Virus record (IMG/VR): IMGVR_UViG_3300036398_002960
Location: 1 to 33,257 of that record
Length of the DNA stretch: 33,257 nucleotides
Direction: 5' to 3' (one strand)
Source: a virus
In this document: positions 1-6,380 of the stretch, piece by piece
Position numbering within the stretch: position 1 is the first letter of the stretch
Layout of the letters: every line of letters starts with the position of its first letter
Notes under the pieces: model-generated
Databases searched by the model: none
What the model saw: the letters and a program-made list of their open reading frames with translations, nothing else
Told to the model about the DNA's origin: nothing
Position numbers and translations under genes: made by a program

Positions 1-92
1 TGCTCGCTGCCCATTGGCTTGACCACGACGGACATGCATTCGTGGTAGAAGACTACCGTCAAAGTCGCCCAGCAGATCCGATGTGGGGCTGA
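1..92 (+). CDS. 3' end of an upstream gene (5' truncated by the window)
   Basis: Frame 3 is open from the left edge of the window and ends at a TGA at 90-92. The visible 29 residues (WLDHDGHAFVVEDY and onward, ending PADPMWG) have ordinary protein composition, whereas the other two forward frames hit stops early. The product cannot be identified from this tail. The stop lies only 10 bp before the -35 box of the next promoter, so this gene probably closes one transcription unit just before another begins. Confidence 0.5.
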   Translation, partial: LAAHWLDHDGHAFVVEDYRQSRPADPMWG

Positions 93-102
93 TCTAGGGG
101 GC

Positions 103-130
103 TTGACTCCATATCCGGGGTGGATACACT
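103..130 (+). promoter_or_regulatory. Sigma70-like promoter (TTGACT, 16 nt, TACACT)
   Basis: The -35 hexamer TTGACT is at 103-108 and the -10 hexamer TACACT at 125-130, with a 16-nt spacer. The start of transcription should be near 137, giving a leader of about 58 nt before the gene at 195. The hexamers match the other promoters found in this window. Confidence 0.7.
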
Positions 131-194
131 CAGGACACATCGGCGGTCAACCGCCACGAACCGGGCGAAAGCCCACGAACGAAGGAAGAACAAA

Positions 195-734
195 ATGGCT
201 CTGCTTGATTCGATCATGAACGCTACCGGTGAGTCGACCCCCAACTACGGCAAGAAGGGCACCTACATCGGTCGCCTGCGTCGGATGCGTCTGCGTGATC
301 CGTCTGAGCCCGGTGCAAACCCGGATCTCAAGCCCGGCTTCCGCGTCGACATCGACGTGATCCACTGCTCGCGCCCCGAGGGGGACTTCAACCCCGGTGA
401 CATCGCCACCTTCACGGACCCGTTCAAGTTCGTGCAGACTGCGCTGGCTCGTGTGCGTCGTGCTGCGGCGAATTCGCTCGCCAGCAAGACCGGTAAGCAG
501 GTCTCCGAGGCCAACTTTGGTCTGGTCAAGGCTGACGGCGAGGCGGACGCGGCGTTCGCAACCCGAGTCAAGGCTGAGATCAGCCGTATCCTCGGTGCCG
601 ACCAGCCCTGCAACGGTGCGATCGTCAAGATCGTCGCCACCGAGGGCAAGAACCAGAAGACGGGCACTCCCTACACCCTGTTCGACCTTGAAGTTCCGTC
701 CGAGGCCGACCTCAAGATTGCCGGCCTGATCTGA
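195..734 (+). CDS. Conserved phage protein, possible ssDNA-binding protein
   Basis: A 179-residue protein. The ATG at 195 was chosen over the in-frame start at 120 because it is preceded by a purine-rich ribosome site (GAAGGAAGAA) and because the upstream promoter would start transcription downstream of 120. The sequence has a strand-rich core (FRVDIDVIHCS, then GDIATFTDPF) and a C-terminal segment reading GAIVKIVATEGK followed by GTPYTLFDLEV. The last pattern resembles the closing strands of OB-fold ssDNA-binding proteins found in phage replication regions. That assignment is inference from pattern only. It is the first gene of the early block and lies two kilobases before the DNA polymerase, which fits a replication role. 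Confidence 0.5.
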   Translation: MALLDSIMNATGESTPNYGKKGTYIGRLRRMRLRDPSEPGANPDLKPGFRVDIDVIHCSRPEGDFNPGDIATFTDPFKFVQTALARVRRAAANSLASKTGKQVSEANFGLVKADGEADAAFATRVKAEISRILGADQPCNGAIVKIVATEGKNQKTGTPYTLFDLEVPSEADLKIAGLI

Positions 735-840
735 CGGTCTGACTAAACGTGTGTCGTCGAGCGTAAATAGCAAGGCTCCTGCTCTGCTGACTTGAAGCAG
801 ATCGACGATGAAAAGTGACACCTCGGAGAGACGAGGATTT

Positions 841-918
841 CGGCGGGTAGCTCAGTTGGTAGAGCATCGGTCTGATAAGTCGAAGGTCGCTGGTTCTAGC
901 CCCACACCAGATCGACCA
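841..918 (+). tRNA. Degenerate tRNA-like element, Ile(GAT)-type anticodon arm
   Basis: The 5' half is a convincing tRNA: TA at the 8-9 positions, a D stem GCTC/GAGC (850-853 with 862-865), a D loop AGTTGGTA, and an anticodon stem TCGGT/GTCGA around the loop CTGATAA, giving anticodon GAT. A normal T loop TTCTAGC follows at 894-900 and a CCA lies at 916-918. The 3' half does not fold: the T stem pairs at only three of five positions and the acceptor strand CGGCGGG has no proper complement. Instead 885-917 forms its own 10-bp hairpin with a two-base bulge. It may be a decayed tRNA, a tRNA-derived decoy, or a trace of a tRNA-located attachment site. Confidence 0.35.
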
Positions 919-919
919 C

Positions 920-948
920 TAGACGTAGCCCCCGACCGGGGCTACGTT
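920..948 (+). promoter_or_regulatory. Promoter wrapped around a terminator; leaderless start at 955
   Basis: The -35-like TAGACG is at 920-925 and the -10 TACGTT at 943-948, 17 nt apart. Six nt separate the -10 from the ATG at 955, so transcription would begin on the start codon. The spacer is the hairpin of the terminator at 923-954, and the -10 lies in the 3' arm of that hairpin. The same arrangement recurs at 13371-13406. Confidence 0.55.
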
Positions 949-954
949 GCTTTT
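923..954 (+). terminator. Rho-independent terminator
   Basis: A perfect 10-bp stem (923-932 with 938-947) around the loop CGACC is followed by TGCTTTT. It would end transcription arriving from the 195 gene and the tRNA-like element. The next ATG follows the T-tract directly. Confidence 0.75.
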
Positions 955-1173
955 ATGACGAACACACCACTCGAAACTGAACTGCGCCGAGCATACCTGA
1001 ATCGCGACTCCGTGAGGACTCCAACAGGCGCTGTCGGAATCATCACGTCATGGGAACGGTTCTATGAGATCCCCGGCTTGCTGGATACCTACGTCGACGA
1101 GATTGAGGTAAAGACGTTCACGGGCTTGACGTATCGAACCAGCGATTACACTACCCTCAACGTGACGGAGTAA
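955..1173 (+). CDS. Small hypothetical protein, probably leaderless
   Basis: A 72-residue protein starting MTNTPLETELRRAYLNRDSV. I do not recognise a family. The ATG at 955 sits directly after the T-tract of a terminator and has no ribosome-binding site, but a TANNNT hexamer ends exactly 6 nt upstream, so a leaderless mRNA is the likely explanation. An in-frame ATG at 808 would place the tRNA-like element and the terminator inside the coding sequence and is rejected. The protein is soluble and mixed in charge, with a short stretch VRTPTGAVGIITSW and an acidic segment LDTYVDEIEV. Confidence 0.55.
   Translation: MTNTPLETELRRAYLNRDSVRTPTGAVGIITSWERFYEIPGLLDTYVDEIEVKTFTGLTYRTSDYTTLNVTE
1126..1152 (+). 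promoter_or_regulatory. Possible promoter inside the end of the 955 gene
   Basis: TTGACG at 1126-1131 and TACACT at 1147-1152 match the hexamers used elsewhere, but the 15-nt spacer is short. It would start transcription near 1159, ahead of the 1206 gene. Confidence 0.35.
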
Positions 1174-1205
1174 ATCATGACTTTGCGTTTACCGAAGGAG
1201 CAGCC

Positions 1206-1472
1206 ATGATCGTGTGCCTCTCCTGCCCGCCCGACGACACGGGCTACCGCGTCATGGTGCCGCTGAACGACACGTCCGTGGCGACGAAGAAGTCGAGGAA
1301 GGCGAAGAAGCGGGCGTGGATCAAGCAGACGAAGAAGGAGCACCCCTGCACCATCGTCCGCTGCCCGCGCTGCGGCACCGTCGTCGCCGACGTCAACCGA
1401 GGCATCGCGAGGGAGGAACCGTGGCCCGGTGACTTGGCGCTCGACCTACCACACGACTTGGAACTTCTGTGA
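1206..1472 (+). CDS. Small zinc-ribbon protein
   Basis: An 88-residue protein with two Cys pairs, CLSC near residues 4-7 and CPRC near residues 54-57, the usual spacing of a zinc ribbon. Between them lies a very basic stretch (KKSRKAKKRAWIKQTKKE) that could contact nucleic acid. The ATG at 1206 has a strong site GAAGGAG eight bases upstream. The stop overlaps the GTG of the next gene by four bases, so the two are probably translated together. The role is unknown; a DNA- or RNA-binding accessory protein is the most that can be said. Confidence 0.6.
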   Translation: MIVCLSCPPDDTGYRVMVPLNDTSVATKKSRKAKKRAWIKQTKKEHPCTIVRCPRCGTVVADVNRGIAREEPWPGDLALDLPHDLELL

Positions 1473-1732
1473 CCATCGTAGACGACGAAGACGAGAGCGG
1501 CCCCGAGCCCACCGGAATCATCTGCCGCGTGTGGCCGACCGGCTGCGCCCACCCCCATCTGTGCCAAGACGCCTGCTTCGACGACGACCTCGTTCGTGAG
1601 CGCGAATACCGAGAGGAATCAGATGGAGAAACTTCTGTGGCAGTCGATGATCCAGTAGCACTTACAGTAGCCGCAGTTCTTGGTCTACTTGTAGTTTACT
1701 GCCTTGCAGTAAAAAAAATACTAAACAAATGA
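1469..1732 (+). CDS. Small membrane-anchored protein
   Basis: An 87-residue protein beginning at GTG 1469, which overlaps the previous stop (GTGA). The N-terminal half is acidic and holds four cysteines (CRVW, GCAH, LCQDAC). Residues of about 62-82 form one hydrophobic helix (ALTVAAVLGLLVVYCLAV) followed by KKILNK, so the C terminus probably anchors the protein in the membrane with a short basic tail inside the cell. The DNA turns sharply AT-rich near the end of the gene (AAAAAAAATACTAAACAAA), unlike its neighbours. No family is recognised. Confidence 0.55.
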   Translation: MTIVDDEDESGPEPTGIICRVWPTGCAHPHLCQDACFDDDLVREREYREESDGETSVAVDDPVALTVAAVLGLLVVYCLAVKKILNK

Positions 1733-1773
1733 AAATACAAAGATATAGTTAGTTAGATGAGGCCGAGATTCTA

Positions 1774-1872
1774 ATGGCAATTGGCAGCGGCGATCCGTTC
1801 GCTGCTGCTGCCATAGTGGCACGTCAAACCGGAACAAACCTAGACCTTAGTCAGTTCCGGTATATTTCGTGA
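1774..1872 (+). CDS. Very small ORF or gene remnant
   Basis: A 32-residue open frame (MAIGSGDPFAAAAIVARQTG and onward, ending FRYIS) lies in an AT-rich gap. The same frame stays open and protein-like for a few codons upstream of the ATG (DEAEIL), but no start is available there. It could be a real small protein or the tail of a gene that lost its 5' end. There is no clear ribosome site. Confidence 0.25.
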   Translation: MAIGSGDPFAAAAIVARQTGTNLDLSQFRYIS

Positions 1873-1944
1873 GCGCGAGGGACACACGAGTTCTATTCCG
1901 GGACTCAACTGCACTGGGACATGTCACTAGACAAAGGGATGCAT

Positions 1945-2385
1945 ATGTGCCGCAACATTGCTGTTATGCCTCTTCAATCGTGGATGATGTATTACGTGGA
2001 CGAAGAGGATGGCAGGGAAGAGAATCGCTATCCTCCGTACCAACCTATCATGCACCACGACGGCTGGTTCTGGGATCGTATCGCCAAGCGCGAATGGTAC
2101 GAGTACCGTGGTCACGCTTTTCTGATCAGCAATAACGGCAACCAGTTCCGCTACCAGCTAGGGCTGGCAAACACCCGTGTGCTTTCTGATCGCGAGGTGC
2201 GAGCCTACCAAGAAATCCTGCGTACCCGGCCGCCAAAGGCAATCCGGGTTATGATTCAAGCTGCACTCGCCAGCGATGCCGAAGTAAAGTATTTGTCAGA
2301 TGCTAGAAGATGTGCCATGAAAGCACGCCTGAGGCTTCTGCGCTTTATGAAACAGCGCAGCAGGGAAGCAAATCGCAATGACTAA
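1945..2385 (+). CDS. Hypothetical protein
   Basis: A protein of 146 residues from ATG 1945, or 154 from the in-frame ATG at 1921. The 1945 start is preferred because AAAGGG lies six bases upstream, whereas 1921 has no site. The sequence is rich in aromatic and basic residues (MMYYVDEEDG, then HHDGWFWDRI and REWYEYRGHAF) and ends in a basic helical tail (ARLRLLRFMKQRSREANR). I do not recognise it. It is read in the same direction as the polymerase downstream and is less GC-rich than the genes after it. Confidence 0.5.
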   Translation: MCRNIAVMPLQSWMMYYVDEEDGREENRYPPYQPIMHHDGWFWDRIAKREWYEYRGHAFLISNNGNQFRYQLGLANTRVLSDREVRAYQEILRTRPPKAIRVMIQAALASDAEVKYLSDARRCAMKARLRLLRFMKQRSREANRND

Positions 2386-2424
2386 TGACTATGGAATCCG
2401 CAAACCGAAGAACTGTGGACACAG

Positions 2425-2673
2425 GTGTGGAGAGGACCTCAACAGATCGCCACTTTCTACAATCAGCAAGACGCGGTACAGTACGTCGAGATGCTGTCTC
2501 GCCTCAAGAAGCAGGTAATGAGTGATGTCTTCGATGCAGACCTTCCGCTTCGACACCGAGACCTTTCCTATCCGTCCGGGGCTGCAAGCCCCCAAGTTGG
2601 TGTGTCTCCAATACGCTTTGGACAGCGATGGTGTTGCCGCCCAGAACGGTGCGATACACGTCGTTCTGCGTGA
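2425..2673 (+). CDS. Probable small gene just upstream of the polymerase, reading frame uncertain
   Basis: The frame containing WRGPQQIATFYNQQDAVQYV then EMLSRLKKQ (about 2392-2520) has clear coding character but has no good start and no stop before it runs 150 bases into the polymerase gene. The frame that overlaps its neighbours correctly (ATG 2385 on the upstream TAA, TGA 2523-2525 on the polymerase ATG) encodes an improbable Arg/Thr/Ser-rich peptide. A third frame starts well at 2378 (MTNDYGIRKPK). The simplest reading is a small gene of about 45-50 codons carrying a frameshift, or a sequencing slip. The coordinates given are the longest form of the coding-like frame. Confidence 0.25.
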   Translation: MWRGPQQIATFYNQQDAVQYVEMLSRLKKQVMSDVFDADLPLRHRDLSYPSGAASPQVGVSPIRFGQRWCCRPERCDTRRSA

Positions 2674-4480
2674 CGCAGCCCGGAACGTACTGACCGAGGT
2701 ACTTGACGGCGATGCGTTGCTTGAGGCGCACAACGGGGCCTTCGACCAAGTCGTAACGTGCGCTGCTTTCCCCGAACTCACGCCAAGGTGGTTTCGAGCC
2801 TTGGGCCAAGGTCGAGGGCGAGATACTCTTCTGAGAGATCAACTCACACACATCCGGTCCGGAACGCTACAAGACCGGCACCCCAAGGGCTACTTCAGTC
2901 TCGCGGGCATGGCGGAACGGCGGCTGGGCAAAGTCCTCGACAAATCCGACGAGACGTGGCGGCTGCGCTACGCACTGCTAGACGGTGTTCCGGTTGACCA
3001 GTGGCCCCGAGACGCCTACCAGTACGCCCACGACGATGTCGAGTATCTTCGTCAGGTCTCGCGGTCTTTGACGGAAGAATTCGCCCCAGAAGACGAATGG
3101 CTTCAGGTCGCCACGGCATTCTGCCTGAACCTTGCCCAGACGTGGGGCTTTCGAGTCGACCCAGATCGGTGGGAGTGGGTCAACGTGGCTTTGTTGTCCC
3201 GCAAAGCTGAAGCGGAACGGCTATTGGAGGACGCGGGGTTGTTCAAGGATGGCGCGATGCAACAATCCGTCGTCCGGGCAGCCGTTGAGCGGGCTTGCGT
3301 CCGCGCCGGTAGACCTGTACCCAAGACCAAGCCGTCCAGCAAGTTTCCTGACGGGCAAACTCGTGCTGACGCGGAGACGTGCGAAGACCTCGTCGAGTAT
3401 GATCCGGTGCTGACCCAACTTGGGGCGCACACTAGCGCCAACAAGATGATGTCGGTGTACCTGTCCGGCATGGCGCTTGGTCGCAATTTTGCGTGTGGTT
3501 CGCGACCCAACGCCCTCGTTGCTTCGGGTCGGACGTCATGGGGTGGCGGCAAGTTGCGACAGACGAATCCGTGGTGGCCCGCGCTACCGGACGGCTTCGC
3601 TTACGAAGAAGTTGAGGAAAAGGTCGGGACGAATCTTCAGAACTTTCCGCGAGAAGAGGGTATCCGCGACCTCATCAAGCCCCGTGACGGACGGTGGTGG
3701 CTTTCGGTCGACTACGACTCTCTTGAGTTGCGCGGGCTGGCACAGGTGTGCTTGTGGGTCTGTGGTAATTCTCGGCTGGCTGAACGGTATCAAGAGAACC
3801 CCAACTTCGACCCCCACACCGAACTTGCCGCGACTCTCATGGGCGTGTCTGGTGTAGAAGCCTTGGCGTTGAAGAAGGCCGGCGATAAGCGGCTCAAGCA
3901 CTTTCGCCAGTTGGCCAAGGTGGCCAACTTCGGCTACATGGGCGGCCTCGGAGCCAAGCGATTCGTCGACTACGCCAAGGGCTCCTACGGAGTAGTCGTC
4001 ACCCAAGACGAGGCGTACCGCCTCAAGGAGGCGTGGTTCGACACTTGGCCAGAGATGCGACGCTACTTTGAATACGTCGCTTACACGTCCGAGGTCGGTG
4101 AACCCGTCAAGCAGTTTGTCTCAAATCGCATCCGGGGGCGTATCGGATTCACGGACGGGTGCAACACTCGGGTGCAGGGCCTTGCCGGCGACGGAGCAAA
4201 GCGGGCCTTGTGCGCGGTGTCACAAGCATGTTACGTCGAACCAACGGATGCGTTGTTCGAATCACGGGTCATCACGATGATTCACGACGAATTGTGCTTG
4301 GAGGTCCCAACTCAGACGGCGCACGAAGCGGCGCTGTCCTGCGTCGAACACATGGAGCGAGAAATGCGTGTGGTCATGCCGGACATCCCGATCCGAGCCA
4401 CGCCCGCCTTGTCGACGTACTGGATCAAGGCTGCCGAACCGACGTATGACGCGACGGGTAGGTTGATCCCGTGGGGTTGA
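2525..4480 (+). CDS. DNA polymerase, family A, with 3'-5' proofreading domain
   Basis: A 651-residue family A polymerase that should copy the phage genome. The N-terminal proofreading domain has all three exonuclease motifs: FDTET near residue 10, HNGAFDQ near 72, and YAHDDVEYL near 166. The polymerase domain has motif A (SVDYDSLELR, about 394-403), motif B (KVANFGYMGG, about 464) and motif C (MIHDEL, about 583-588) with the catalytic HDE. There is no 5'-3' exonuclease domain, as in T7-like and many actinophage polymerases. Starts at GTG 2522, ATG 2525 and ATG 2534 are all possible; 2525 overlaps an upstream TGA. The stop codon lies within the -35 box of the next promoter. Confidence 0.93.
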   Translation: MSSMQTFRFDTETFPIRPGLQAPKLVCLQYALDSDGVAAQNGAIHVVLRDAARNVLTEVLDGDALLEAHNGAFDQVVTCAAFPELTPRWFRALGQGRGRDTLLRDQLTHIRSGTLQDRHPKGYFSLAGMAERRLGKVLDKSDETWRLRYALLDGVPVDQWPRDAYQYAHDDVEYLRQVSRSLTEEFAPEDEWLQVATAFCLNLAQTWGFRVDPDRWEWVNVALLSRKAEAERLLEDAGLFKDGAMQQSVVRAAVERACVRAGRPVPKTKPSSKFPDGQTRADAETCEDLVEYDPVLTQLGAHTSANKMMSVYLSGMALGRNFACGSRPNALVASGRTSWGGGKLRQTNPWWPALPDGFAYEEVEEKVGTNLQNFPREEGIRDLIKPRDGRWWLSVDYDSLELRGLAQVCLWVCGNSRLAERYQENPNFDPHTELAATLMGVSGVEALALKKAGDKRLKHFRQLAKVANFGYMGGLGAKRFVDYAKGSYGVVVTQDEAYRLKEAWFDTWPEMRRYFEYVAYTSEVGEPVKQFVSNRIRGRIGFTDGCNTRVQGLAGDGAKRALCAVSQACYVEPTDALFESRVITMIHDELCLEVPTQTAHEAALSCVEHMEREMRVVMPDIPIRATPALSTYWIKAAEPTYDATGRLIPWG

Positions 4481-4504
4481 CCTGTCCCCACCCGGTGTTA
4501 CTGT
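4477..4504 (+). promoter_or_regulatory. Promoter overlapping the polymerase stop codon (TTGACC, 16 nt, TACTGT)
   Basis: TTGACC at 4477-4482 contains the last bases of the polymerase gene; TACTGT is at 4499-4504. Transcription should begin near 4511, giving a 15-nt leader that holds AAGGAG before the GTG at 4526. Confidence 0.65.
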
Positions 4505-4525
4505 GCCAACAAGCAAGGAGCCCAA

Positions 4526-4780
4526 GTGAAGCACTCAGTCAACGACTTCAACAAGGCTATGGCCAATCTTGACGTGGCCATCGTCGAGCAGAACCGTAGC
4601 GTCGAACAGATGAACTACGACGTGGTTGATCTGGTCAACCAGATCATCAACTCCCCGGTGGGACCCTCGATTGTAGCCACTCCGCTCAAGACGCCACAGG
4701 ACATCGCGTATCTCATGGCGCAGTGCTCCGCAAAGCTGCGGATCATTCTCGCCACGTTGGACACAGAAAGGAACGGCTGA
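4526..4780 (+). CDS. Hypothetical small helical protein
   Basis: An 84-residue protein starting at GTG 4526 with AAGGAG seven bases upstream. It reads as two or three amphipathic helices (FNKAMANLDVAIVEQNRSVE, then YDVVDLVNQIIN) and has no membrane segment. I do not recognise a family. It is the first gene of a transcription unit that continues with the DNA methylase and the resolvase, so a DNA-metabolism role is plausible but unproven. The next ATG follows its stop by one base. Confidence 0.6.
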   Translation: MKHSVNDFNKAMANLDVAIVEQNRSVEQMNYDVVDLVNQIINSPVGPSIVATPLKTPQDIAYLMAQCSAKLRIILATLDTERNG

Positions 4781-4781
4781 C

Positions 4782-5291
4782 ATGGTCGCCCATCTCAACG
4801 CAGGACATTTTCAGGCTTGGCGTACCCCACGAAACATCTTCGCCACGCTGTCCGCCGAAGTGGGTGGCTATTGTGCGGATCTGTTCGCCGATCCGGACAA
4901 CGCACTCCACGAACGGTACTTCACGGCGGAACAAGACGCCATCATGCAGCCGTGGTCTTTCCCGGACGGCGTGGCCTTCGGTAACCCTCCCTACGGAGGC
5001 GACTTTCAGGAGGAGGCTCTCACCAAGGCCATCACCGAGGTCCGTGTCGCCGAACGACTCGCGGGGGTGGACTTGCTCGTGCAGGCGAGCATATCGACCA
5101 AGTGGTTCCTTCGTGCCGTGCAGGAATGCGAGGTCCATCTCTTTCACGGACGTATTCAGTTCGACGTCCCTCCGGGGATGACAAATCCGAAGCGCCCCTC
5201 GTTCAGCAACGCACTGGTTCGTGTGCGGCGAGATGGTCTTCACGGCGTGACCGCTATGCGTTCGGCCAAGACAGGTGCTATCATCCGCTGA
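4782..5291 (+). CDS. Phage N6-adenine DNA methyltransferase (Dam-like)
   Basis: A 169-residue protein with the DPPY-type catalytic motif NPPY near residue 68 (in FGNPPYGG) and an N-terminal HFQAWRTPRNIF segment typical of the short phage N6-adenine methyltransferase family. It would transfer a methyl group from S-adenosylmethionine to adenine in DNA, which phages use to protect DNA from host restriction or to mark replicated DNA. The aspartate-containing segment CADLFADPDN near residue 31 fits the family. The ATG follows a GAAAGGAA ribosome site. The stop overlaps the next ATG (TGATG). Confidence 0.85.
   Translation: MVAHLNAGHFQAWRTPRNIFATLSAEVGGYCADLFADPDNALHERYFTAEQDAIMQPWSFPDGVAFGNPPYGGDFQEEALTKAITEVRVAERLAGVDLLVQASISTKWFLRAVQECEVHLFHGRIQFDVPPGMTNPKRPSFSNALVRVRRDGLHGVTAMRSAKTGAIIR
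5279..5284 (+). promoter_or_regulatory. Possible leaderless -10 element for the resolvase gene
   Basis: TATCAT ends 6 nt before the ATG at 5291, the same distance as in five other genes here. No convincing -35 is visible, and translational coupling to the upstream gene is an alternative explanation for the absence of a ribosome site. Confidence 0.3.
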
Positions 5292-5812
5292 TGTCGACCA
5301 ACACGCTGCTCTCCGTCGACCCCGGTAAGTCAGATGCCGGGGTCGCGTTCTTTGTCAACGGGATCCTGACGGACGCTTCGTTTCTAGAAGTACCCAATGG
5401 AGGACCCTATGAAGTGGCTCGTGCCGTGGCCGCATGGGCACGGAGATGCATGATGAACCTCGGCGACGCCGAAGGTCGTGTAGGACAACTCGTCGTCGAG
5501 GGGCAGCAAATCTACCGTCACGTTCGACAGGACCCGAATGATCTGTTGCCCTTGGCGCAGACTGTTGGTGGCGTGTTGGCCCGAGTCGATGCCTTTGAGC
5601 GGGAGGTGATCCTCCCCCGAGTCTGGACCGGTGGTGTTCCGAAGGAAGTCCGTCAGCGGCACTTCCTTTCATCGGCGTCAGAGTGGGAACGGGACATGCT
5701 CATGGCGATCCGCCCCGCGAAAAAAAGACACAACGCTATTGACGCGGTCATGCTCGGGGCTTACTTCCTTGGTCGACTGCCAGTAGAACCGGAAGGTGGC
5801 TATGTCCAGTAA
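5291..5812 (+). CDS. RuvC-like Holliday junction resolvase
   Basis: A 173-residue protein with the RNase H-like fold of RuvC. The first strand carries the acidic residue Asp10 in LLSVDPGKSDAGVAFF, a second strand ends in the glutamate of LVVEGQQ near residue 70, and the C-terminal helix has HNAIDAVMLG with Asp near 151. These positions are the expected metal-binding set. Phages use such enzymes to resolve branched DNA before packaging. The ATG 5291 shares a base with the previous stop. An in-frame start at 5102 would overlap the methylase by 190 bases and is rejected. Confidence 0.85.
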   Translation: MSTNTLLSVDPGKSDAGVAFFVNGILTDASFLEVPNGGPYEVARAVAAWARRCMMNLGDAEGRVGQLVVEGQQIYRHVRQDPNDLLPLAQTVGGVLARVDAFEREVILPRVWTGGVPKEVRQRHFLSSASEWERDMLMAIRPAKKRHNAIDAVMLGAYFLGRLPVEPEGGYVQ

Positions 5813-6377
5813 GACCCAAGACGATGACCGTGTAATGACGAACGTCACGGCGTTCAAGACCCAAATTGACCAGACAACCACGGTGGAGACGATTCCGCAG
5901 TACGTCCATCTCGCCAAGTCGTTGGTTGAGTTGCGCCGTGCGAAGCAATATGTGCAAGCCCGCAAGGAACAGATCACGGCACCTGCCAAGGCACTGACCG
6001 ACACCGCGAAGGAGTGGTTCGGCGGCACCGAGAAAGCAATCGAAGCCACTGAGAAGAGGCTCAAGGATCTCCTTGAGTCGTTCATCGAGGTCCGTACCGA
6101 CACCGCGCAGGCGGCGTCCAAAGAAGCCCTCGATGCAGGCGACGTTCAGAAGTCGATCGCGCTGATGACGATCGTCCCTGACGTTGACGGACTGTCGATT
6201 CGCAACGAAGTCGCGTTCGATGTCGTCGACTACGATGCCATCCCTGACGAATACTTTGAGCGCACCATCAAGACTTCATCTGTAAAGACGGCTTTGAAGG
6301 CGGGACAGACCATTCCGGGCATTGTCCGCAAAGACCGCGTTCAGATCGCCATCTCAAACGCTTCCTCAAAGGACTGA
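5802..6377 (+). CDS. Coiled-coil protein resembling Gam/Gp157-type nuclease inhibitors
   Basis: A 191-residue protein. ATG 5802 is preferred over GTG 5796 because GGAAGG lies five bases upstream of it. The middle is a long charged helix (RAKQYVQARKEQITAPAKAL and KAIEATEKRLKDLLESFIEV). The C-terminal part reads IPDEYFERT, then SSVKTALKAGQTIPGIV, a pattern I associate with phage Gp157 and Gam-like host-nuclease inhibitors, which protect linear phage DNA ends during recombination. The match is from memory, so the function is tentative. It overlaps the resolvase by 11 bases, consistent with a recombination module. Confidence 0.55.
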   Translation: MSSKTQDDDRVMTNVTAFKTQIDQTTTVETIPQYVHLAKSLVELRRAKQYVQARKEQITAPAKALTDTAKEWFGGTEKAIEATEKRLKDLLESFIEVRTDTAQAASKEALDAGDVQKSIALMTIVPDVDGLSIRNEVAFDVVDYDAIPDEYFERTIKTSSVKTALKAGQTIPGIVRKDRVQIAISNASSKD

Positions 6378-6380
6378 ACC

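Noticed and set aside
1869-2135. Open frame from GTG 1869
   Set aside because: It overlaps the better-supported 1945 gene in another frame, is Arg-rich and lacks a ribosome site. The GTGA overlap with the tiny ORF at 1774 may be chance.
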